Part shown: positions 48,362 through 58,423 of the stretch, piece by piece
Numbering within the stretch: position 1 is the first letter of the stretch
How the letters are laid out: every line of letters begins with the position of its first letter
DNA from: Citrobacter amalonaticus
GTDB taxonomy: Bacteria; Pseudomonadota; Gammaproteobacteria; Enterobacterales; Enterobacteriaceae
NCBI GenBank assembly: GCA_028994555.1
Contig: JARDVN010000001.1
Location: 744,001-808,000, forward strand
Direction: 5' to 3'
Length of the DNA stretch: 64,000 nucleotides
Made by a program: the position numbers and the translations under genes
The notes under the pieces: generated by a model
What the model saw: only the letters and a program-made list of their open reading frames with translations
Told to the model about the DNA's origin: nothing
Databases searched by the model: none

Positions 48362-48452
48362 GGCTTATGCCGGATGGCGGCTGACGCATTATCCGGCCTA
48401 CAAGTCTTTGCGATCTGTAAGCCTGATAAGCGTCGCGCCATCAGGCGCAGCG
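48362..48452. repeat. REP/BIME element between sbp and pfkA
   Basis: GCCGGATGGCGGCTGACGC...TTATCCGGCCTAC and TAAGCCTGATAAGCG...GCCATCAGGC: two inverted units of different subtypes. Confidence 0.85.
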
Positions 48453-48457
48453 AAGAA

Positions 48458-49420
48458 TCAGTACAGTTTCTTCGCGCAATCCAGCCAGTCTGCTTTGAAC
48501 GGACGCTTCATGTTTTCAATAGCGTCGATAATGTCATGGTGAACCAGTTTTTCGTTCTGAATACCGACGCAACGACCACCGTGACCTTCCAGCAGCAGTT
48601 CAATGGCGTAAGAACCCATACGGGAAGCCAGGATGCGGTCGTAAGGCACCGGAGAGCCGCCACGCTGGATGTGACCCAGCACGGTCGCACGGGTTTCACG
48701 GGCCGTCTCTTTCTCAATGTAATGCGCCAGTTCGTCGACATCGCACATGTGCTCAGTGATTGCCACGATAGCGTGTTTTTTACCCTTCGCGATGCCTGCT
48801 TTGATTTCAGCGACCAGATCGTCACGGCTGAATTCCACTTCCGGAACCACCACAAACTCACAACCACCGGCAATCGCCGCCGCCAGAGTCAGGTCACCAC
48901 AATAACGGCCCATCACTTCAACGATAGAGATACGCTGGTGTGAAGACGAGGTGTCGCGCAGACGGTCAATCGCTTCAACCACGGTGCCCAGCGCCGTAAA
49001 GTAACCGATGGTGTAGTCAGTGCCTTTGATATCGTTGTCGATGGTGCCAGGCAGACCGATGCATGGGAAGCCCATTTCAGTCAGGCGTTTTGCACCCATG
49101 TAAGAACCGTCACCGCCGATCACCACCAGCGCGTCGATACCACGTTTTTTCAGGTTTTCGATAGCCACGGCGCGGACGTTTTCGTCACGGAATTCCGGAA
49201 AGCGAGCGGAACCCAGGAAAGTACCACCGCGGTTAATCATGTCGGACACACTATAACGGTCAAGCTGGACCATGCGGTCTTCGTACAGACCCAGGTAGCC
49301 ATCATAAACACCCATGACTTCCAGTCCTTCCGTCAGTGCTGCGCGCACCACACCACGGATTGCTGCGTTCATGCCCGGCGCATCACCGCCGCTTGTCAAC
49401 ACACCGATTTTCTTAATCAT
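48458..49420 (-). CDS. pfkA: PfkA, 6-phosphofructokinase I
   Basis: 320-aa ATP-dependent phosphofructokinase. ATP site [15 protein letters not shown] and GGDGSYMGA; catalytic Asp in [15 protein letters not shown]. Allosteric tetramer in E. coli (ADP, PEP). Confidence 0.98.
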   Translation of the reverse strand: MIKKIGVLTSGGDAPGMNAAIRGVVRAALTEGLEVMGVYDGYLGLYEDRMVQLDRYSVSDMINRGGTFLGSARFPEFRDENVRAVAIENLKKRGIDALVVIGGDGSYMGAKRLTEMGFPCIGLPGTIDNDIKGTDYTIGYFTALGTVVEAIDRLRDTSSSHQRISIVEVMGRYCGDLTLAAAIAGGCEFVVVPEVEFSRDDLVAEIKAGIAKGKKHAIVAITEHMCDVDELAHYIEKETARETRATVLGHIQRGGSPVPYDRILASRMGSYAIELLLEGHGGRCVGIQNEKLVHHDIIDAIENMKRPFKADWLDCAKKLY

Positions 49421-49528
49421 GACTACCTCTGAACTTTGGAATGCAAAATGAAGTCTGTTGCCGGAAGTCGAACCTGCATATCGATACGATCCAACGAATA
49501 TGCAAATAGTATAACAATCACTTCCTGC

Positions 49529-49540
49529 TGAATTGATTCA
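49529..49540. promoter_or_regulatory. Probable Cra (FruR) site upstream of pfkA
   Basis: TGAATTGATTCA is a near-palindrome like the Cra operator (TGAAACGTTTCA type). It lies about 110 bp upstream of the pfkA ATG, and pfkA is Cra-repressed in E. coli. Confidence 0.6.
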
Positions 49541-49605
49541 GGTCAGGCCAAATGGCGGTAATTTATACACAAAATGCGGGCCTGACTCTCTTTTTTTACG
49601 CTCAC

Positions 49606-50508
49606 TTACGAAAGCTCAAACTTTTTGCCTTCCCTGGGAACAACGGAACAGGGGTCCTGATGAATAATGACATCGGAGCCCGGAAAACGCTGCAAAATCG
49701 CCTGCTCAACCTGCTCAGCCACAACATGTGCCTGAACGAGCGGCAGATTATCTTCCATTTCCAAATGAATCTGAATAAAGCGGGTCGGCCCTGACTGCCG
49801 CGTACGGAGATCGTGAGCACCACTGACGCCCGGCCACGATGTCACGATTTCAAAAATTTCCTGACGTTCTTCATCGGGTAATGCGCGATCCAGTAACGAC
49901 TGCACTGCATCATAGCCCATGCGTAAAGCACTATATAAAATATAGATGCCAATCCCCAATGCAAACAATGCGTCCGCACGATGCCAGCCGTACCATGCCA
50001 GGCCGAGCGCCACGAGAATCGCACCGTTCATCATAACATCAGACTGATAATGAAGCATATCTGCCCGCACTGCCTGGCTTTGCGTCCGCTTCACCACCCA
50101 GCGCTGAAACGTGACCAGTACTATCGTACAAATCAGTGCGATGATCGTCACCACAACCCCTACGCCAGGATCGTTCATCGGCGTGGGCGTAATCAAATGC
50201 TGAATACCGGTTAAAAACAAGAACAGCGCCGAACCAGAAATAAACATACTTTGCGCCAGCGCGGCCAGCGATTCCGCTTTGCCGTGACCAAAGGTATGTT
50301 CGTCATCCGCTGGCTGCAGCGAATAGCGCACCACTAACAGGTTGGTGAGCGACGCGGCAATATCCACCAGCGAGTCGACCAGAGCCGCCAGAATACTCAC
50401 CGACCCGGTGTACCACCACGCAAAAATTTTGATCAAAAGTAACAGCGATGCCATCACTGTCGCGGCAATGGCCGCCCGACTGACTAACCGCCCATAGGAT
50501 TGATTCAT
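49606..50508 (-). CDS. fieF: FieF/YiiP, cation diffusion facilitator (Zn/Fe efflux)
   Basis: 300-aa dimeric proton-coupled metal exporter. Six membrane helices with the metal-site DSLVDIAAS in TM2 and [12 protein letters not shown] in TM5, and a C-terminal cytoplasmic domain ([20 protein letters not shown]). Start at MNQSYGRLV (50508) as in E. coli. Confidence 0.96.
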   Translation of the reverse strand: MNQSYGRLVSRAAIAATVMASLLLLIKIFAWWYTGSVSILAALVDSLVDIAASLTNLLVVRYSLQPADDEHTFGHGKAESLAALAQSMFISGSALFLFLTGIQHLITPTPMNDPGVGVVVTIIALICTIVLVTFQRWVVKRTQSQAVRADMLHYQSDVMMNGAILVALGLAWYGWHRADALFALGIGIYILYSALRMGYDAVQSLLDRALPDEERQEIFEIVTSWPGVSGAHDLRTRQSGPTRFIQIHLEMEDNLPLVQAHVVAEQVEQAILQRFPGSDVIIHQDPCSVVPREGKKFELS

Positions 50509-50590
50509 AAACACTCCTGCCATTTCATGCCGGTAGTATAACGGATGGCGTAAGACAGTCAGCGTTTATGGCGGTGACAATTTTCAGGCA

Positions 50591-50620
50591 AAAAAAAACC
50601 CCCCACATCATGTGGGGGGA
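50591..50620 (-). terminator. Terminator of cpxP/cpxQ
   Basis: CCCCCCACA / TGTGGGGGG stem with a long T tract on the minus strand. Confidence 0.92.
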
Positions 50621-50650
50621 AGACAGGGATGGTGTCTATGGCAAGGAAAA
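50591..50650 (-). ncRNA. cpxQ: CpxQ, Hfq-binding sRNA from the cpxP 3' UTR
   Basis: The 3' part of the cpxP transcript from about 50650 begins TTTTCCTTGCCATAGACACC and ends in the cpxP terminator. This is the conserved body of CpxQ, which RNase E releases from cpxP mRNA and which represses inner-membrane protein mRNAs in Salmonella and E. coli. The 5' end is inferred by similarity. Confidence 0.8.
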
Positions 50651-50659
50651 CAGGGTTTA

Positions 50660-51160
50660 CTACTGGGAACGTGAGTTGCTACTACTCAATAACTTCAACG
50701 ATGAACTTTTTTGCCATTGCGTCACGTCGCGCAACTGCTCCATTCGTTGTTGATGTTTCTCGTTTAAAACCGCTTGCTGCTCGGGCGTTAACAGGCGATA
50801 CATCTGGTTGCGAACACGGGCCATTTCGACCTGTCTGTCAACCTGTGCCTGCGCCATCTTTTCTGCCTGAGCGCGTACAGCGGTTTCATCAAAATTTTCT
50901 GCGATAATAAGACGATGCATCGTCTCCATTTCGCTAACATTAACAGGCGACTGCTCATGTCGTGCCTGTTGCATCAGATCTCGCATCTGTTGACGTTGAT
51001 GTTCGGTTAAACTTATGCCGTCAAACATATGGCTCTGTACAGTGCGCGGCGCAGGGGGTTCACCCGGATGCCAGTTATCGCCTGTAACGACTTCAGCAGC
51101 ATGGCTTATCGTACTGAGTGCCAGCGTTGAGGCCATGACGGCAGCGGTAACTTTGCGCAT
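50660..51160 (-). CDS. cpxP: CpxP, periplasmic inhibitor of CpxA
   Basis: 166-aa periplasmic protein with signal peptide [21 protein letters not shown]. Two LTxxQ-type motifs ([28 protein letters not shown]) build the helical dimer that damps CpxA and delivers misfolded proteins to DegP. Two ATGs are adjacent; 51160 is better placed to GGGAG and fits E. coli. Strongly CpxR-activated. Confidence 0.96.
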   Translation of the reverse strand: MRKVTAAVMASTLALSTISHAAEVVTGDNWHPGEPPAPRTVQSHMFDGISLTEHQRQQMRDLMQQARHEQSPVNVSEMETMHRLIIAENFDETAVRAQAEKMAQAQVDRQVEMARVRNQMYRLLTPEQQAVLNEKHQQRMEQLRDVTQWQKSSSLKLLSSSNSRSQ

Positions 51161-51241
51161 CATTTGCTCCCAAAATCTTTTCTGTCGCGATTCAACGAGA
51201 GACAGTTTACGATTCGGGCTGCAAACATGCGTCAGGGGGGT

Positions 51242-51256
51242 GTAAAACAACGTAAA
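51242..51256. promoter_or_regulatory. CpxR box between cpxP and cpxR
   Basis: GTAAA-ACAAC-GTAAA is an exact GTAAA(N5)GTAAA CpxR site in the cpxP/cpxRA divergent promoter. Confidence 0.92.
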
Positions 51257-51311
51257 GTCATGGATTAGCGACGCCTGATGACGTAATTTCTGCCTCGGAG
51301 GTACTTAAACA

Positions 51312-52010
51312 ATGAATAAAATCCTGTTAGTTGATGATGACCGAGAGCTGACTTCCCTGTTAAAGGAGCTGCTCGAAATGGAAGGATTCAATGTGCTGGT
51401 TGCCCATGACGGGGAGCAGGCGCTTGAGCTTCTGGACGACAGCATTGATTTACTTTTGCTTGACGTGATGATGCCGAAGAAAAACGGTATCGATACGTTG
51501 AAAGCGCTTCGCCAGACACACCAGACCCCCGTGATTATGCTGACCGCCCGCGGCAGCGAACTGGATCGCGTACTTGGCCTTGAGCTGGGTGCAGATGACT
51601 ATTTACCGAAACCGTTTAACGATCGTGAACTGGTCGCCCGTATCCGCGCGATTCTGCGCCGTTCGCACTGGAGCGAGCAGCAGCAGAGCAGCGATAACGG
51701 CTCGCCGACGCTGGAAGTGGATGCCCTTAGCCTTAATCCGGGCCGCCAGGAAGCCAGCTTCGATGGCCAGACGCTGGAGCTTACCGGCACCGAATTCACC
51801 CTGCTTTATCTGCTGGCGCAACATCTCGGCCAGGTGGTATCACGTGAACATTTGAGCCAGGAAGTGCTGGGTAAACGCCTGACGCCTTTCGACCGCGCCA
51901 TCGACATGCATATCTCCAACCTGCGGCGCAAACTGCCGGAGCGTAAAGACGGGCATCCGTGGTTTAAAACCTTGCGTGGTCGCGGCTATCTGATGGTTTC
52001 GGCTTCATGA
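51312..52010 (+). CDS. cpxR: CpxR, envelope-stress response regulator
   Basis: 232-aa OmpR-family regulator. The phosphoacceptor is Asp51 in LLLLDVMMPKK; acidic pocket VDDDRE; winged-helix domain ending RGRGYLMVSAS. Overlaps cpxA by four bases, so the two are translationally coupled. Confidence 0.98.
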   Translation: MNKILLVDDDRELTSLLKELLEMEGFNVLVAHDGEQALELLDDSIDLLLLDVMMPKKNGIDTLKALRQTHQTPVIMLTARGSELDRVLGLELGADDYLPKPFNDRELVARIRAILRRSHWSEQQQSSDNGSPTLEVDALSLNPGRQEASFDGQTLELTGTEFTLLYLLAQHLGQVVSREHLSQEVLGKRLTPFDRAIDMHISNLRRKLPERKDGHPWFKTLRGRGYLMVSAS

Positions 52011-53380
52011 TAGGCAGTTTAACCGCACGCATCTTTGCCATCTTCTGGTTGACGCTGGCACTGGTGTTGATGTTGGTATTGATGTTACCCAAGCTCGACT
52101 CACGCCAGATGACCGAGCTACTGGACAGCGAACAGCGCCAGGGGTTGATGATTGAGCAACACGTAGAAGCTGAACTCGCGAACGATCCACCCAACGATTT
52201 GATGTGGTGGCGTCGCCTGTTCCGTGCGATAGACAAGTGGGCGCCGCCAGGACAGCGATTATTGCTTGTGACCACCGAAGGCCGCGTGATCGGCGCTGAA
52301 CGCAGCGAAATGCAGATCATTCGTAACTTTATTGGTCAGGCGGACAACGCCGATCATCCGCAGAAGAAAAAGTACGGTCGCGTAGAAATGGTTGGGCCGT
52401 TTTCCGTGCGGGATGGGGAAGATAACTATCAGCTTTACCTGATTCGTCCAGCCAGTAATTCCCAATCCGATTTTATCAACCTGTTGTTTGACCGCCCGCT
52501 GTTGTTGCTGATCGTCACGATGTTAGTCAGTTCCCCGCTGTTGTTATGGCTGGCGTGGAGCCTGGCGAAACCGGCGCGTAAGCTGAAAAACGCGGCGGAT
52601 GAGGTGGCTCAGGGCAACTTGCGTCAGCATCCGGAACTGGAAGCCGGCCCTCAGGAATTTCTTGCCGCAGGCGCCAGTTTTAACCAGATGGTGACTGCGC
52701 TGGAACGGATGATGACCACGCAGCAGCGTCTGCTGTCAGATATCTCGCACGAACTGAGAACCCCGCTCACCCGTCTGCAACTGGGCACTGCGCTGTTGCG
52801 CCGCCGCAGCGGTGAGAGCAAGGAACTGGAGCGCATTGAGACGGAAGCGCAGCGTCTGGACAGCATGATCAACGACCTGCTGGTGATGTCGCGTAATCAA
52901 CAGAAAAACGCGCTGGTCAGTGAAACGATGAAGGCCAACCATCTGTGGGGTGAAGTACTGGATAACGCCGCCTTTGAAGCCGAACAGATGGGCAAATCGC
53001 TGACGGTAAATTTCCCGCCGGGACCATGGCCGCTGTACGGCAACCCGAATGCGCTGGAAAGTGCGCTGGAGAACATCGTGCGTAACGCCCTGCGTTATTC
53101 GCATACGAAGATTGAAGTGGGCTTCGCGGTGGATAAAGACGGGATTACAATTACGGTGGATGACGATGGCCCTGGCGTCAGCCCGGAAGACCGTGAGCAG
53201 ATTTTCCGCCCGTTCTACCGTACTGACGAAGCGCGCGATCGTGAATCCGGCGGCACCGGTCTGGGTCTGGCGATTGTAGAAACTGCCATTCAGCAGCATC
53301 GTGGCTGGGTGAAAGCCGAAGACAGCCCGCTGGGCGGTTTACGGCTGGTGATTTGGTTGCCGTTGTATAAGCGTTCGTAA
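52007..53380 (+). CDS. cpxA: CpxA, envelope-stress sensor kinase
   Basis: 457-aa inner-membrane histidine kinase. Two membrane segments (near residues 8-28 and 165-185) flank a periplasmic sensor. HAMP follows, then the H box SDISHELRTPLTRLQ, N box NIVRNALRYS and G boxes DDDGPGVSPEDRE and GGTGLGLAIVE. CpxP binds its periplasmic part. Confidence 0.98.
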   Translation: MIGSLTARIFAIFWLTLALVLMLVLMLPKLDSRQMTELLDSEQRQGLMIEQHVEAELANDPPNDLMWWRRLFRAIDKWAPPGQRLLLVTTEGRVIGAERSEMQIIRNFIGQADNADHPQKKKYGRVEMVGPFSVRDGEDNYQLYLIRPASNSQSDFINLLFDRPLLLLIVTMLVSSPLLLWLAWSLAKPARKLKNAADEVAQGNLRQHPELEAGPQEFLAAGASFNQMVTALERMMTTQQRLLSDISHELRTPLTRLQLGTALLRRRSGESKELERIETEAQRLDSMINDLLVMSRNQQKNALVSETMKANHLWGEVLDNAAFEAEQMGKSLTVNFPPGPWPLYGNPNALESALENIVRNALRYSHTKIEVGFAVDKDGITITVDDDGPGVSPEDREQIFRPFYRTDEARDRESGGTGLGLAIVETAIQQHRGWVKAEDSPLGGLRLVIWLPLYKRS

Positions 53381-53389
53381 CGGTATTGT

Positions 53390-53472
53390 GCCGGATAGCG
53401 GCGTAAACGCCTTATCCGGCCTACAACTCTCCACGAACGGTAGGCCTGATAAGCATAGCGCCATCAGGCATT
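53390..53472. repeat. REP/BIME element between cpxA and yiiM
   Basis: GCCGGATAGCGGCGTAAACG...TTATCCGGCCTAC with GTAGGCCTGATAAGC...GCCATCAGGCA. Confidence 0.85.
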
Positions 53473-53496
53473 TTTTCCGTTGCCGGATAACAGCGC

Positions 53497-54171
53497 TTAT
53501 TTACCCCACAAACGCCGTGATTGATCTTCGATTTTGCCGTTTAAACGGCGCTTTTGCATCGTTCGCGTCCAGCTCTTCGACAGCCCCGCCGCTGACAGTA
53601 AGCGGTGATACTGCTCATCATCAAATGGCATATGCCAGGCAATGGCGATCGCCTCCTGCACGCTGACGTCGCTAACGCGGGAGACCCGTTCCAGCGGCGC
53701 ATCGGCAGACACCATGCCAGGTGCAATGACGCTACACAGCCAACCTGTTTTGCCGCTGTCTTGCATCAGACTGGCCATATCGCTGATACCAAAATGAAAA
53801 TTGAGCTTAAAACACGGTGAACGCGGCTGCGTGACCTGAATCAGCGCCTCGCCCCAGCGAAAAATATCACCAATATAAACATTATGTTCCGTCAGCCCCT
53901 CGGTAGAGAGGTTCTCGCCAAAAGCCGGGGCCACGAAGCGCTCTGCCTGCTCCGGAAATTCCCGCGCCCAGTACTGATAATGCTCACGCGGATAGTGGCA
54001 CAGTGCACGATCCGGCCCGCCGTGGATTTTCTTCTCCGCCTGCTCATCGCCTTCCAGGCCCAGCTCCGTCAGCATCAGTTCGCCATCGACCTGAATTTTA
54101 CCAATCGCACTCGGGCGGCTTCCCACATAATCCTGAATCTTGCCGCTGAATACCTCTACTGGATATCGCAT
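53497..54171 (-). CDS. yiiM: YiiM, MOSC-domain protein
   Basis: 224-aa MOSC protein, a molybdenum-cofactor-dependent reductase of N-hydroxylated bases such as 6-hydroxylaminopurine in E. coli. KKIHGGPDRALCHYPREHY and TQPRSPCFKLNFHFGI carry the MOSC core and the conserved Cys. Start at MRYPVEVFSG. Confidence 0.93.
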   Translation of the reverse strand: MRYPVEVFSGKIQDYVGSRPSAIGKIQVDGELMLTELGLEGDEQAEKKIHGGPDRALCHYPREHYQYWAREFPEQAERFVAPAFGENLSTEGLTEHNVYIGDIFRWGEALIQVTQPRSPCFKLNFHFGISDMASLMQDSGKTGWLCSVIAPGMVSADAPLERVSRVSDVSVQEAIAIAWHMPFDDEQYHRLLSAAGLSKSWTRTMQKRRLNGKIEDQSRRLWGK

Positions 54172-54324
54172 CTGGTCCCTCTCCCCGATCAATTTGCCTT
54201 ATTAAACCACAATTATTTTACCTCAACCGCGCAAAATGAGAGCAAGGTTCACACGACGCCAAAAGATACATGCTATCAATGAAAGGGTTTTTGAAACGCC
54301 ATTTCATAATAAGGAGTCAACAAC

Positions 54325-55216
54325 GTGACAGGTCAAACGCAGTTTGCTGGCGTCTGGTGCCCCTCCATTACGCCAATGGATCAGGATGGGAATATCGATC
54401 TCAACGGTCTGAGCCAACATCTTCAGCGCCTGACTGAAGCAAAAATCGACGTGATTTTGCTGATGGGCAGCATCGGAGAATTTGCTTCTTTCACGCTCGA
54501 AGAGCGGTTGCTGTTGATTCGCGAGGCGCGCGGCATGAGTCCGCTGAAAATGGTGGCAAACGTCTCTTCGACCTGCCTCCACGATGTCTTGCGGATGGCG
54601 CAGGAAGCATACCGCACAGGCTATGATGCCGTGATGGTTCTGCCGCCCTATTACTACGGCCAAACGCCAAAGCAACTGTTGAGCTACTTCCGCCAGTTGG
54701 GGCAAAAGCTCAGCGGGAAATGGTTTGCCTACAACTTCCCACCGCGGACCGGCAGCGACTTAACGCCGGACCTGGTTGCCCAGCTTGCCAGCGAGTTCCC
54801 GAACTTTGCCGGGATCAAAGATACCGTAGACTGTCAGTCGCATACCCGCAGAATGATCGAGGCAACCCAGGCCGTGCGGGATGATTTTGCCGTCCTCTCC
54901 GGCTATGACGAATATTTCATTCCCAACCTGCTGGCGGGCGGCGCGGGGATTATCTCCGGGCTCAACAATGTGATGCCGGAGCTGTTTGTCAGCGCGCGTG
55001 ACGCTTTTAAAGCCGGCGATCTGGCGGCGCTGCATGACATTCAACAGAAGATCGGCGTGTACATGTCGATTTATGCCATCGGCGAGGATTTCGTCACCAC
55101 CATCAAGACGGTGGTTTCGCGGAAGTTTGGCTATTGCACGGGGGGTTTCACGCAATGCGGGCGGCGAGTTGAACGAACACGATTGTCGGACGATTGATGA
55201 GGTGTTTGGTCGTTAA
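54325..55216 (+). CDS. DapA/NAL-family aldolase-lyase next to kdgT (frameshifted near the end)
   Basis: 296-aa class I aldolase of the dihydrodipicolinate synthase / N-acetylneuraminate lyase family. TIM-barrel markers: GSIGEFASFTLEERLLLIR, FAYNFPPRTGSD (catalytic Tyr) and FAGIKDTVDCQSH (Schiff-base Lys). GTG start at 54325 behind AAGGAG. G6 at 55140-55145 breaks the frame; five gives GYCTGVSRNAGGELNEHDCR and a stop at 55216. Converges on kdgT, the 2-keto-3-deoxygluconate permease, so a 2-keto-3-deoxy acid aldolase is a reasonable guess. Not at this place in E. coli K-12. Confidence 0.82.
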
Positions 55217-55220
55217 AAGA

Positions 55221-55253
55221 CAAGGCCCGGTGAGATCCACCAGGCCTTTTTTT
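55221..55253 (+). terminator. Terminator after the DapA-like gene
   Basis: AAGGCC-GGTG...CACC-AGGCCTTTTTTT with one bulge. Confidence 0.85.
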
Positions 55254-55301
55254 GGCGCAAAAACAGGCCGGATGTACGCAGTGCCATCCGGCATTATGGG
55301 G

Positions 55302-56287
55302 TTATTTCACTGCATTCTGGATGTCGATTATCGCAGCCTTCGCTTTTACCTTCTTCGACCAGATGGAGGTGATAATCGGTACCAGGATTGACGTCACAAT
55401 CACTGAGGTTGCTACCAGCGAAGTGGCAGCCGGCGCCATCGGTTTAAACGCGGGAACCATTTCTGCGATCAGTACCGGTGTTGCCACTGCCGCACCAGCT
55501 GAGCTGGACGCGGCAATCCCTGCCGTACCGTCACCACCGCCAATCAGTTTATCGGCAATGATCAGCGGAATACCGGTCACGATTATCACCGCGACACCCA
55601 GCAGAATACCCAACAGCCCGGTCTGGGCAATCACGCTCAGGTCGATGGTGTTACCCAGCGCAAAGGCGAAGAAGGGAATCAACGTTTGTACCGCTTTACT
55701 GAAAAACTCGCGCAGCTCAGGGTCCAGGTTACCCAACGCAAAACCCACCAGGAAAGGCAGCACCGCACCGACAAAAACATGGGGTTCAAACGACGCAATC
55801 CCGGCCGTACCGAGGATGATCATCGTCATCAGCGGGCCCGATTCCAGTGACATGAGGACAAATGCCCCGGCCTCTTCTTTAGTGCCGTACTGCTGCATGA
55901 TGGACGCATACAGCCCACCGTTGGTCATGTCCATTGCCGCAACCAGCGCCAGTGTCGACAGCCCGGCAAAGAATCCTGCCTCCACACCATGCTCCGGGAT
56001 AATCCGCGAGGCAATCGCCGCCACTACCCACGCCACGGCGATTTTGGTCACTACCAGCGTCCCGGATTTACGCAGAACCGTCCCCGTCGCGCTCAGCTTA
56101 ATGGAGGCCCCCCATACAGAAAAACCACACGGCCAGAATCGGCACTGTACCGGTGATCATCCCGTTGGTGAAAGAGCCAAAATATTTCCCCGCGTCGGGA
56201 GAGAACGTGTGACACAACGCGCCCAGAAACAGGGGGGACGAGCATCATTCCGCCAGGGATTTTTTCTATCGTGCGTTTAATCTGCAT
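55302..56287 (-). CDS. kdgT: KdgT, 2-keto-3-deoxygluconate permease (two frameshifts)
   Basis: 327-aa proton symporter for 2-keto-3-deoxygluconate, a pectin and hexuronate breakdown product; ten membrane segments. Two runs are one base too long: G6 56232-56237 and C6 56108-56113. Correction gives [20 protein letters not shown] and [20 protein letters not shown], as in E. coli. The remaining 249 residues are in one clean frame. Confidence 0.94.
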
Positions 56288-56418
56288 TTCCATCACCTTC
56301 CGATGTAAAGATGTGTCAACGATAGACATTCAGCACAATAATAAAAGTGATCCCAACCACACAATAAAACAATGTTTCATTTTTTACGGATCACTGTTTT
56401 TGGTTTGATTTTGATCAT

Positions 56419-56453
56419 AAAAAAACCCCACCGGCCAAGCCGACGGGGTTCTG
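56419..56453 (-). terminator. Terminator after sodA
   Basis: On the minus strand AACCCCGTCGG-CTTGG-CCGGTGGGGTT followed by a T-rich tail. Confidence 0.9.
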
Positions 56454-56480
56454 TATACGCTACGTCTTGTTAAAGAAGAC

Positions 56481-57101
56481 TTATTTTTTCGCCGCGAAAC
56501 GCGCAGCCGCTTCGTCCCAGTTCACCACGTTCCAGAACTCTTTGATGTAGTCCGGACGACGGTTCTGGAATTTCAGGTAGTAAGCGTGTTCCCACACATC
56601 CAGGCCCACAATCGGGAAGCCGGAAGCGCCAGAAATAGCCTCACCCATCAGCGGGGAATCCTGGTTTGCGGTAGAAACGACCGCCAGTTTGTCGCCTTTC
56701 AGCACCAGCCAGGCCCAGCCAGAACCGAAGCGGGTTGCCGCCGCTTTTTCAAACTCGGCTTTGAAGTTATCCACAGAACCGAAATCACGTTCGATAGCCG
56801 CTTTCAGATCGCCCTGCAGGGTGGTGCCCTTTTTCAGGCCTTTCCAGAACAGGCTGTGGTTAGCGTGACCGCCCGCGTTGTTACGCAGAACGGTTTTCTT
56901 GTCGGCCGGTACCTGATCCAGTTTAGCGATCAGCTCTTCAGCAGACAGGTTAGCGAATTCAGGCAGACTCTCCAGCGCCGCATTGGCGTTGTTTACATAG
57001 GTCTGATGGTGTTTGGTATGGTGGATTTCCATCGTCTGCTTATCGAAGTGCGGTTCCAGCGCATCATAAGCGTACGGCAGGGATGGCAGTGTATAACTCA
57101 T
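56481..57101 (-). CDS. sodA: SodA, manganese superoxide dismutase
   Basis: 206-aa MnSOD. Metal ligands lie in [26 protein letters not shown] and [13 protein letters not shown]. The start at [12 protein letters not shown] gives the E. coli length; two in-frame upstream starts add only four residues. Confidence 0.97.
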   Translation of the reverse strand: MSYTLPSLPYAYDALEPHFDKQTMEIHHTKHHQTYVNNANAALESLPEFANLSAEELIAKLDQVPADKKTVLRNNAGGHANHSLFWKGLKKGTTLQGDLKAAIERDFGSVDNFKAEFEKAAATRFGSGWAWLVLKGDKLAVVSTANQDSPLMGEAISGASGFPIVGLDVWEHAYYLKFQNRRPDYIKEFWNVVNWDEAAARFAAKK

Positions 57102-57172
57102 ATTCATCTCCATTATTGTCGAGCGGCCGGGTGTTAACGCCGCGTAAGCAGTTGGTTCATTATAGTTAATTA

Positions 57173-57198
57173 AATGATATTGAAAATGATTATCAATG
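57173..57198. promoter_or_regulatory. Fur box upstream of sodA
   Basis: AATGATATTGAAAATGATTATCAA matches the GATAATGATAATCATTATC Fur consensus in most positions and overlaps the region expected for Fur/ArcA repression of sodA. Confidence 0.7.
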
Positions 57199-57387
57199 CC
57201 GTACTTTTAATAAGGTTATTGCGTTTGAGCGGATTGTCGATTATGTGAGCTATATCACCCACTTAACCGGGTCTTTGCCAGAAAGGAAAAATCGCGGCAA
57301 TCGGCAAAAGGTTATACATCTGCGCAATTTTTAAACTCATGACGTCGGATGGGTAAAACCGACGATAAAAACAATGAGGATGACGTG

Positions 57388-58423
57388 ATGAGTAACGCGA
57401 TTACGATGGGTATTTTTTGGCATTTGATAGGTGCGGCCAGTGCAGCCTGTTTCTATGCCCCGTTTAAACAAGTGAAACAGTGGTCATGGGAAACGATGTG
57501 GTCGGTCGGCGGGATGGTCTCGTGGCTGATCCTTCCCTGGACCATCAGCGCCCTGCTGCTGCCCGATTTCTGGGCCTACTACAGTTCTTTCAGTCTCTCC
57601 ACTCTGCTTCCGGTATTCCTGTTCGGCGCAATGTGGGGCATTGGCAATATCAACTATGGCCTGACCATGCGCTACCTCGGCATGTCAATGGGAATTGGTA
57701 TTGCTATCGGCATCACGCTAATTGTCGGTACGTTGATGACGCCCATCATCAATGGCAACTTTGATGTACTAATCAATACCGAAGGCGGGCGTATGACGCT
57801 ACTCGGGGTGCTGGTTGCGCTGATTGGCGTCGGGATCGTCACCCGCGCGGGCCAGCTCAAAGAGCGCAAAATGGGCATCAAAGCCGAAGAGTTCAACCTG
57901 AAAAAAGGGCTGCTGCTGGCGGTAATGTGCGGCATTTTCTCCGCAGGTATGTCATTTGCGATGAATGCCGCGAAGCCGATGCATGAAGCCGCTGCCGCGC
58001 TGGGTGTCGATCCGCTGTATGTCGCACTGCCAAGCTACGTGGTGATCATGGGTGGCGGCGCGCTGGTCAACCTGGGCTTCTGTTTTATTCGTCTGGCAAA
58101 GGTAAAAAAATCTGTCAGTAAAAGCCGACTTCTCACTGGCAAAGCCACTGATTATTACCAACGTGCTGCTGTCTGCATTGGGCGGCCTGATGTGGTATTT
58201 GCAGTTCTTTTTCTACGCCTGGGGCCACGCGCGTATTCCGGCGCAATATGACTACATCAGTTGGATGCTGCACATGAGTTTCTACGTGCTGTGCGGCGGC
58301 ATCGTCGGTCTGGTGCTGAAAGAGTGGAAAAATGCCGGACGTCGCCCTGTTGGTGTATTGAGTCTGGGATGCGTGGTGATCATCATCGCCGCCAACATTG
58401 TCGGGCTGGGCATGGCTAGCTAA
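57388..58423 (+). CDS. rhaT: RhaT, L-rhamnose-proton symporter (frameshifted)
   Basis: 344-aa, ten-helix symporter taking up L-rhamnose and L-lyxose. [20 protein letters not shown] and [20 protein letters not shown] match E. coli. Seven A at 58104-58110 break the frame after RLAKVK; six restores [20 protein letters not shown]. Its stop overlaps the stop of convergent rhaR by four bases. Confidence 0.96.

Noticed and set aside
55252..56280. 342-aa plus-strand frame opposite kdgT
   Set aside because: Antisense shadow of kdgT, which is unmistakable after two homopolymer corrections.
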